From Streptomyces sp. MZ04 (GTDB taxonomy: Bacteria; Actinomycetota; Actinomycetes; Streptomycetales; Streptomycetaceae): a stretch of DNA of 59,049 nt. Made by a program: the position numbers and the translations under genes. The stretch covers positions 1-59,049 of the forward strand of contig NZ_SRIC01000017.1 of the NCBI RefSeq assembly GCF_004684775.1, written 5' to 3'. The notes beneath the pieces were generated by a model. It worked only from the letters and a program-made list of their open reading frames with translations. It ran no database searches and had not been told where the DNA came from. Numbering within the stretch: position 1 is the stretch's first letter; each line of letters opens with the position of its first letter. Shown here piece after piece: positions 53,692 to 59,049 of the stretch.

Positions 53692-53735
53692 GAGCCGCCC
53701 CTGAGAGCCGCCCCTGAGAGGAGCCCCTGAGAGGA
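53690..53735 (+). repeat. 13-bp tandem repeats carrying a ribosome binding site
   Basis: Units AGCCGCCCCTGAG and AGGAGCCCCTGAG follow each other, about 3.5 copies. The first contains the stop of the lipocalin-like gene. The last two have mutated CCG to GAG, which creates the AGGAG sites in front of the kinase ATG. Confidence 0.85.
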
Positions 53736-53743
53736 GCCCCGCG

Positions 53744-54835
53744 ATGGCCACAGCACCACGCCCCCGCACCACCACCCGTGACCCCGAGGAGCTGGCCCGC
53801 CGGCTCACCGCCTGGCTCGCCACCCGGCTGCCCGGCGCCAAGGCCACCGGCGTGCGGGTCCCCGAGTCCAACGGCATGTCGAGCGAGACCCTGCTCTTCG
53901 ACATCGAACACCCCGAACCGCCGCTGCGGGCCTGCGCGTTGCGCGTCGCGGCGGACCCGGCCGCGTACACGATCTTCCCGGTCTACGACCTGCCGCGCCA
54001 GCACCGCACGATGCGCCTGGTCGCCGAGCGCACCGACCTGCCGGTGCCGCGCGTGCTGTGGCTCGAGGAGGACCCCGGGCCGCTGGGCGCGCCCTTCTTC
54101 GTCATGGAGCGGGTCGAGGGCCGGGTGCCGCCGGACGTCATGCCCTATACGTACGAGGGGAATTGGCTGCACACGGCGAGCGACACCGAACGTGCTCGCC
54201 TGGAGGAGGCGTCGATCGGCCTGGTCGCCCGCCTGCACGACCAAGTGCCGGTCGGGGAAGCCCAGTTCCTGGCACTGCCCGGCGAGGGCAGCCCGCTGCG
54301 CCGGCACGTCGCCGCCCAACGCGCCTACTACGCATGGGTGGTCGACGGCCTGCCGCGCTCACCCCTCATCGAGAGCGCCTTCGACCGGCTCGAGGAAACG
54401 TGGCCCGACGAGGAGGGTGACGCCGTCCTCAACTGGGGTGACGCGCGCATCGGCAACGTCATCTACGACGGCTTCGAACCCGCGGCCGTCCTCGACTGGG
54501 AGATGGCGGCGCTCGCACCCCGCGAGGTCGACCTCGGCTGGCTGGTCTATCTGCACCGCTTCTTCCAGGACCTGACGGTGAGCTTCGGCCAGGACGGCCT
54601 GCCCGACTTCCTGCGCCGGGACCGCATCGAGGAGCGCTACGCCCAACTCACCGGCCACACGCCGCGGTCCATGGACTTCCACACGCTGTACGCGGCACTG
54701 CGGCACGCCGTCGTCATGCTCCGCGTCGCCTACCGCCAGGTGCACTTCGGCGAGGCCGCGGTCCCCGCGGACCCGGACACGCTGATCCTGCACCACGCCA
54801 GCCTGGCGGCCATGGTGCAGGGCAGCTACTGGTGA
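53744..54835 (+). CDS. APH-family phosphotransferase (FadE36-like)
   Basis: 363 residues with a protein kinase-like aminoglycoside phosphotransferase fold. The Brenner motif is LNWGDARIGNVIYD, where His is replaced by Trp as in the FadE36-related branch; AVLDWEMAALAPREVDLGW provides the metal Asp. FVMERVEGRVPPDVMPY is the hinge region. These proteins are thought to phosphorylate small hydroxylated metabolites rather than antibiotics, and occur beside acyl-CoA dehydrogenases, as here. Resistance activity is not expected. Confidence 0.88.
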   Translation: MATAPRPRTTTRDPEELARRLTAWLATRLPGAKATGVRVPESNGMSSETLLFDIEHPEPPLRACALRVAADPAAYTIFPVYDLPRQHRTMRLVAERTDLPVPRVLWLEEDPGPLGAPFFVMERVEGRVPPDVMPYTYEGNWLHTASDTERARLEEASIGLVARLHDQVPVGEAQFLALPGEGSPLRRHVAAQRAYYAWVVDGLPRSPLIESAFDRLEETWPDEEGDAVLNWGDARIGNVIYDGFEPAAVLDWEMAALAPREVDLGWLVYLHRFFQDLTVSFGQDGLPDFLRRDRIEERYAQLTGHTPRSMDFHTLYAALRHAVVMLRVAYRQVHFGEAAVPADPDTLILHHASLAAMVQGSYW

Positions 54836-54839
54836 ACGC

Positions 54840-55304
54840 TCAGGCGGCCGTGCGCCGGACCTGCTGAGGCACGCGCAGCGGGCGCGAGCCCTGGCCGCCG
54901 ACGTGCGAGAAGGGCTGGGTCCGCCAGTCGAGTCCCTGAGGGAGCGTCAACAGCAGGGCGGTGTCCTGCTCCTGAGCCTCCATCGACTCGTCGGCGGGCG
55001 CCGCGTCGGCCGCCGCGCGGCCCGTGCCCGCGCAGACCGTGAGCCCGAACGGGTTCCACGGAGTGGGGCACAGCGCGTGCTCGGGCAGTACGTCCTCGTC
55101 GGCCAGGAGTGCGATCGGCTGCGCGCAGTCCGGGCACGTCACGCGGTACATCTCGAAGGTGTCGTACGCGTCGAAGTCGGCGTCGTGCTCGCCCGGTTCG
55201 GAACCGGGTTCGACGCCCTCCGATGCGAGGGCGGACGACGCGGATTCATCGGAGCGCTGCTGCTTGCTGCGGGCAGTGCGACCGGGGCGCTTCAAGTTCT
55301 GCAT
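54840..55304 (-). CDS. Hypothetical protein with a Cys4 zinc-binding pattern
   Basis: 154 residues. The N-terminus is basic (MQNLKRPGRTARSKQQRSD), followed by an acidic stretch (EPGSEPGEHDADFDAYD). YRVTCPDCAQPIALL and HALCPTPWNPFGLTVCAG place four cysteines (CPDC ... C ... C) that could bind zinc. The C-terminal part has LTLPQGLDWRTQPFSH. GGGGGAG precedes ATG 55304. I do not know the family. It converges with the kinase gene (four bases apart) and is divergent from the second Lrp gene. Confidence 0.75.
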   Translation of the reverse strand: MQNLKRPGRTARSKQQRSDESASSALASEGVEPGSEPGEHDADFDAYDTFEMYRVTCPDCAQPIALLADEDVLPEHALCPTPWNPFGLTVCAGTGRAAADAAPADESMEAQEQDTALLLTLPQGLDWRTQPFSHVGGQGSRPLRVPQQVRRTAA

Positions 55305-55503
55305 GGGAATCTCCCCCTTGGGTGGGCCGACAAGGCGCTGCGGCCTCGACCACAGCAAGCACTTCCCGTCCCGTCGTAGAGGTAATCGTGGCATCCCTTC
55401 GGACACGGTCACAGGCATGTGGCGTTCGTCACATGCCGGAAGAAGATGCCCCGCGTCGGCTCTCAGGTATCCGGAGGGATCAAGAGCCCTGTAGGTTCGG
55501 CGC

Positions 55504-55944
55504 ATGGAGGAGCTGGACCGACAGATCGTGCAGCTGCTCGTCAAGGACGGGCGGATGAGCTACACCGACTTGGGCAAGGCCACGGGCCTGTCCACATCGG
55601 CCGTGCACCAGCGGGTACGACGCCTGGAGCAGCGCGGCGTGATCCGTGGCTACGCCGCGGTCGTGGACCCCGAAGCCGTCGGGCTGCCGCTCACGGCCTT
55701 CATCTCGGTGAAGCCCTTCGACCCCAGCGCACCCGACGACATCGCCGAACGCCTCGCGGGCGTCCCGGAGATCGAGGCGTGCCACAGCGTGGCGGGCGAC
55801 GAGAACTACATCCTCAAGGTGCGCGTGGCGACACCACTGGAGCTGGAGCACCTGTTGAGCCGGCTGCGAGCCCTGGCCGGGGTCTCGACGCGGACGACCG
55901 TCGTGCTCTCCACGCCGTACGAGGCACGGCCCCCGCAGGTCTGA
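55504..55944 (+). CDS. Lrp/AsnC-family transcriptional regulator (second)
   Basis: 146 residues: HTH (YTDLGKATGLSTSAVHQRVRRLEQRGVI) and RAM domain (GYAAVVDPEAVGLPLTAFISVKP ... ACHSVAGDENYILKVRVATPLELEHLL). The effector-binding VAGDENYIL motif is canonical. It starts at ATG 55504. It is 49 bases upstream of the amidohydrolase on the same strand and may regulate it. It is less likely than the Lrp at 16182 to serve the lysine genes, because no GCAACG array is seen here. Confidence 0.93.
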   Translation: MEELDRQIVQLLVKDGRMSYTDLGKATGLSTSAVHQRVRRLEQRGVIRGYAAVVDPEAVGLPLTAFISVKPFDPSAPDDIAERLAGVPEIEACHSVAGDENYILKVRVATPLELEHLLSRLRALAGVSTRTTVVLSTPYEARPPQV

Positions 55945-55993
55945 GACGGCCCCCTGCGCGGGGGCGCGCCGGGGGAGGGGCCAGACTGGTCCC

Positions 55994-57637
55994 ATGATGG
56001 AGAGCACCGCCCCCCAGAACCCCCCTCAGGGCCACCGCACCGTGCTGCTGCGCGGCGGAGAAGTCCACAGCCCCGCCGACCCGTTCGCCACGGCGATGGT
56101 CGTCGAACGCGGGCATGTCGCCTGGGTGGGATCCGAGGGCGCCGCCGACGCGTTCGCCGACGGCGTGGACGAGGTCGTCGACCTCGACGGAGCCCTCGTC
56201 ACCCCGGCGTTCACCGATGCGCATGTGCACACCACGTCCACCGGACTCGCCCTGACGGGACTCGATCTGACGGGTGCGCGCACCCTCGACGAGGCGCTCG
56301 CCCTCGTCCGCGAACACACCGCCGCACGCCCGCACGACCGCGTCCTGCTCGGCCACGGCTGGGACGCCGCCCGCTGGCCCGACGGCCGACCGCCCACCCG
56401 CGCGGAGCTCGACGAGGCGACCGGCGGCCGCCCCCTCTACCTCTCCCGCATCGACGTCCACTCGGCGGTCGTCACCACAGCGCTGCTCGACCTCGTCCCC
56501 GGCGTCACCGGGCGCACCGGCTTCCAGACGGACGCCCCGCTGACCGCCGACGCCCACCACGCGGTGCGCGCCACCGCCCTCGGCGCCCTCACCCCGCAGC
56601 AGCGCACCGAGGCCCAGCGCGCGGCCCTGCGGCGCGCCGCCTCGCTCGGCATCGGCTCCCTGCACGAGTGCGCGGGACCCGACATCTCCAGCGAGGACGA
56701 CCTGACCGGACTGCTGCGCCTGGCCGCCGGCGAGGCCGGGCCGCGCGTCGTCGGCTACTGGGCCGAGCAGGGCGCGGAAGGCATCGCCCGTGCAAAGGAA
56801 CTGGGCGCGGTCGGCGCCGCCGGCGACCTCTTCGTCGACGGCGCCCTCGGCTCGCACACCGCCTGCCTGCACGAGCCGTACGCCGACGCCGCCCACACCG
56901 GCACCGCCTACCTGGACGCCGCCGCCGTCGCCGCGCACGTCATCGCCTGCACCGAGGCCGGGGTCCAGGCCGGCTTCCACGCCATCGGCGACGCCGCCAT
57001 GACCGCCGTCGTCGACGGCATCCGCGCCGCCTCCGAGAAGGTCGGCCTGCCCCGCGTCCGCGCCGCCAGGCACCGCGTCGAACACGCCGAGATGCTCACC
57101 CCCGAGACGATCGCCGCCTTCGCCGAGCTGGGCCTCACCGCGTCCGTACAGCCCGCCTTCGACGCCCTGTGGGGCGGCGACGACGGCATGTACGCCCAGC
57201 GCCTCGGCGCCGAACGGGCCCGCACCCTCAACCCGTACGCCGCCCTGCTGCGCACCGGCGTCCCGCTCGCCTTCGGCTCCGACAGCCCCGTCACCCCGCT
57301 CGACCCCTGGGGCACCGTCCGCGCCGCCGCCTTCCACCGGACCCCCGAACACCGCGTCTCGGTGCGCGCCGCGTTCACCGCCCACACCCGGGGCGGCTGG
57401 CGGGCCATCGGCCGCGACGACGCGGGCGTCCTGGTGCCGGGCGCGCCCGCGGACTACGCCGTGTGGCGCACCGACGACCTGGTCGTCCAGGCACCCGACG
57501 ACCGGGTCGCCCGCTGGTCGACCGACCCGCGCTCCGGAACGCCGGGACTGCCCGACCTGACGCCGGGGGCCGAACTGCCCGTCTGCCTGCGCACGGTCGT
57601 GTTCGGGCAGACGGTCTTCGTGCGGCCGGACGAGTGA
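55994..57637 (+). CDS. Amidohydrolase-family protein (YtcJ type)
   Basis: 547 residues. VTPAFTDAHVHTTSTGL holds the first metal histidines (HxH); FVDGALGSHTA carries the lysine-equivalent region; AGFHAIGDAAMTAVVDGI and RHRVEHAEMLTPETIAAFAELG provide the further His ligands; LAFGSDSPVTPLDPWGTVRAA holds the final Asp. This is the YtcJ/AepA-like branch of amidohydrolases, which hydrolyse N-acyl or cyclic amides. There is no signal peptide. It starts at ATG 55994 (or 55997) and ends before a 489-base gap that contains one possible small minus-strand gene. Confidence 0.92.
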   Translation: MMESTAPQNPPQGHRTVLLRGGEVHSPADPFATAMVVERGHVAWVGSEGAADAFADGVDEVVDLDGALVTPAFTDAHVHTTSTGLALTGLDLTGARTLDEALALVREHTAARPHDRVLLGHGWDAARWPDGRPPTRAELDEATGGRPLYLSRIDVHSAVVTTALLDLVPGVTGRTGFQTDAPLTADAHHAVRATALGALTPQQRTEAQRAALRRAASLGIGSLHECAGPDISSEDDLTGLLRLAAGEAGPRVVGYWAEQGAEGIARAKELGAVGAAGDLFVDGALGSHTACLHEPYADAAHTGTAYLDAAAVAAHVIACTEAGVQAGFHAIGDAAMTAVVDGIRAASEKVGLPRVRAARHRVEHAEMLTPETIAAFAELGLTASVQPAFDALWGGDDGMYAQRLGAERARTLNPYAALLRTGVPLAFGSDSPVTPLDPWGTVRAAAFHRTPEHRVSVRAAFTAHTRGGWRAIGRDDAGVLVPGAPADYAVWRTDDLVVQAPDDRVARWSTDPRSGTPGLPDLTPGAELPVCLRTVVFGQTVFVRPDE

Positions 57638-57735
57638 TGTCCCGGCGGTGTGTACGGCCGATCGCGGCCCTTCGCCGCCTCCCGCGACCTGCGCATCCGC
57701 CGCACTGACCTGGCTGTCTCTCCCAGCGGTCCAGG

Positions 57736-58053
57736 TCAAACGGCTATTGACAGAACGCCGCCGTCGGCCGGTAGGTTCGGCCGGGTCCACCACAGGACGT
57801 CCGACCGGGGAACCTCCACGCAGCCGTCGAACGCCGCTGGGCCATGGGCGGTGTGCCGCACCGGCGCACCACCACTGGGAGCCAGGTCCAGCGCCCGCGC
57901 CGCGGATGCGAGGGAACGTTCCACCGAGTCGGCGGGTGTGACCCGGGTGGGGCCCGGACGCTCAGTAGACAACGGCTCTCGGTCGACCCGCAGCCAGCGG
58001 GCCCCAGGTCGGCCCGAAGGGTGCCGGGCCCCGATCCGCAGTACTCCGTTCAT
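57736..58053 (-). CDS. Possible small hypothetical protein, 105 aa
   Basis: The frame starts MNGVLRIGARHPSGRPGAR and contains SVERSLASAARALDLAP, APVRHTAHGPAAFDGCVEVPR and a Trp-rich end (DVLWWTRPNLPADGGVLSIAV). Third-position GC is roughly three quarters, lower than in neighbours but above background, and the sequence reads like a folded protein. There is no clear ribosome binding site. It fills most of the 489-base gap between the amidohydrolase and the glycosyltransferase; I see nothing else in that gap. Confidence 0.5.
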   Translation of the reverse strand: MNGVLRIGARHPSGRPGARWLRVDREPLSTERPGPTRVTPADSVERSLASAARALDLAPSGGAPVRHTAHGPAAFDGCVEVPRSDVLWWTRPNLPADGGVLSIAV

Positions 58054-58126
58054 CTGCCCGTGCCGCCGTGGCCACGCCGGACGCGGCCACTATGGTGGTC
58101 CTCTGCGTACGAACGAAGGGGCAGTA

Positions 58127-58918
58127 GTGAACGACGGCGGTGGGGTCTCCGAAACCGGTGACCAGGGGAGGCAGTTCGGCCCGCTCGGCATGGCCTTGGT
58201 GATCATTCCGACCTACAACGAGGCGGAGAACATCCAGTCCATCGTCGGTCGTGTCCGGGCCGCCGTGCCCGATGCGCACATCCTCGTCGCCGACGACAAC
58301 AGCCCCGACGGCACCGGCAAGATCGCCGATGAGCTCGCGGCCGAGGACGACCAGGTCCACGTACTGCACCGCAAGGGCAAGGAAGGCCTCGGCGCCGCCT
58401 ACCTCGCGGGCTTCCGGTGGGGCCTGGACCACGACTACGGCGTGATCGTCGAGATGGACGCCGACGGCTCGCACCAGCCCGAGGAACTGCCCCGGCTGCT
58501 CACCGCCCTCAAGGGCGCCGACCTGGTCCTCGGCTCGCGCTGGGTGCCCGGCGGACGCATCGTGAACTGGCCCAAGTACCGCGAGTTCATCTCCCGCGGC
58601 GGCAGCACGTACTCCCGGCTGATGCTCGACGTGCCGCTGCGCGACATCACCGGCGGCTACCGCGCGTTCCGCCGCGAGACCCTCGAAGGCATCGGCCTCG
58701 ACGAGGTCGCCTCGCAGGGCTACTGCTTCCAGGTCGACCTGGCCCGCCGGGCCATCAAGGCCGGGTACCACGTCGTCGAGGTGCCGATCACGTTCATCGA
58801 GCGCGAACACGGCGACAGCAAGATGAGCCAGGACATCGTCGCCGAGGCGCTCTGGCGCGTCACGGCGTGGGGCGTGGGCGAGCGCGTGGGCCGCTTCACG
58901 GGACGCAAGCCCAGCTGA
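58127..58918 (+). CDS. Polyprenol monophosphomannose synthase-type glycosyltransferase (GT2)
   Basis: 263 residues of the DPM1/Ppm1 catalytic type. VIIPTYNEAENIQSIV is the GT2 start, VADDNSPDGTGKIADEL and IVEMDADGSHQPEELP give the metal Asp motifs, GSRWVPGGRIVNWP and LRDITGGYRAFRRETL complete the acceptor site, and GYHVVEVPITFIEREHGDSKMS is the C-terminal hallmark. It should make polyprenyl-phosphate mannose for protein O-mannosylation and lipoglycans at the membrane; no acyltransferase or membrane domain is fused. GTG 58127 follows GAAGGGG. In S. coelicolor this gene (Ppm1, SCO1423 from memory) is needed for phage phiC31 receptor glycosylation. Confidence 0.9.
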   Translation: MNDGGGVSETGDQGRQFGPLGMALVIIPTYNEAENIQSIVGRVRAAVPDAHILVADDNSPDGTGKIADELAAEDDQVHVLHRKGKEGLGAAYLAGFRWGLDHDYGVIVEMDADGSHQPEELPRLLTALKGADLVLGSRWVPGGRIVNWPKYREFISRGGSTYSRLMLDVPLRDITGGYRAFRRETLEGIGLDEVASQGYCFQVDLARRAIKAGYHVVEVPITFIEREHGDSKMSQDIVAEALWRVTAWGVGERVGRFTGRKPS

Positions 58919-58928
58919 GGCCCGCACC

Positions 58929-58945
58929 GGCCCCCACAAGGGGCC
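58929..58945 (+). terminator. Hairpin after the glycosyltransferase gene
   Basis: GGCCCC (58929-58934) and GGGGCC (58940-58945) with a five-base loop; the GGGGCC can also pair with GGCCCC further right. It starts 11 bases past the stop codon. Confidence 0.4.
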
Positions 58946-59017
58946 GCGGGCCCCTGAGCGGCCCTTATTGATCATCCCCTTATGCCGGACTGAACCGGGC
59001 CCAGGCACACTGGAGCC

Positions 59018-59049
59018 ATGACGACTGGCGTACCGCCCACCCGACCCCC
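59018..59049 (+). CDS. Start of a further gene (possibly FxsA-like)
   Basis: ATG at 59018 with TGGAG in front reads MTTGVPPTRP and runs off the right edge. In S. coelicolor the next gene after this glycosyltransferase encodes an FxsA-family membrane protein (from memory). The ten visible codons are too few to identify the product. Confidence 0.35.
   Translation, partial: MTTGVPPTRP

Noticed and set aside
53744..54835. Aminoglycoside resistance kinase
   Set aside because: The catalytic-loop WGD and the gene context fit the FadE36-like metabolic branch, not antibiotic phosphotransferases.

Overview
The window is a stretch of very GC-rich DNA with GTG/TTG starts, AGGAGG-type ribosome binding sites, short head-to-tail overlaps (ATGA, GTGA) and strong third-position GC. 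It is a Streptomyces chromosome. From memory, the order fmt-rsmB ... rpe ... rib operon-hisE-hisG ... chitinase-acyl-CoA dehydrogenase ... dolichol-phosphate-type glycosyltransferase follows the S. coelicolor core region around SCO1474 to SCO1422, so this is conserved core with small accessory patches. I see no phage, insertion sequence, CRISPR array, rRNA or tRNA gene.

Layout. 1-8.2 kb: a partial helix-turn-helix protein, fmt, rsmB, an MMPL exporter, rpe, a SorC/DeoR-type regulator, and a secreted RNase Sa-like nuclease with its barstar-type inhibitor. 8.4-14.4 kb: a GuaB1-type enzyme, a divergent HxlR/NmrA-like pair, and a four-gene operon (LLM monooxygenase, SDR, a 49-codon gene fragment, SGNH hydrolase). 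14.4-21 kb: an amino-acid permease, an Lrp regulator, two tandem secreted paralogues, and a pair matching DavA/DavB (5-aminovaleramidase and L-lysine 2-monooxygenase). 21-30 kb: an F420-type LLM enzyme, DUF5995, a GH6 cellulase, a uracil/xanthine permease, an MFS/ROK pair, and an ECF41 sigma factor with its oxidoreductase partner.

30-36 kb: an FMN riboswitch followed by ribD-ribE-ribM-ribAB-ribH, then hisE-hisG and a PH-domain protein. 36-45 kb: two CNNM/CorC-type membrane proteins, an orphan EccA-like AAA ATPase, a possible small RNA, a uridine kinase-like protein, a Tat-exported C39 peptidase and a secreted M1 metallopeptidase. 45-50 kb: a 50-aa membrane microprotein, a multispan protein, the DUF6114/DUF6230 pair, a TetR regulator, and a GH18 chitinase with a DasR-like site inside its promoter. 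50-59 kb: an acyl-CoA dehydrogenase, a lipocalin-like protein with an APH-type kinase, a second Lrp regulator, a YtcJ-like amidohydrolase, a glycosyltransferase, and the first codons of a further gene.

The most interesting signals are regulatory and repeat-based. Helically phased GCAACG arrays precede both the permease-Lrp pair and davAB, suggesting one Lrp-type lysine regulon. The two secreted paralogues carry a duplicated upstream leader. A Streptomyces palindromic repeat is inserted in frame inside davA, and another repeat copy encodes the start of the RNase signal peptide. A partial gene duplication is preserved in exact translational coupling between two operon genes.
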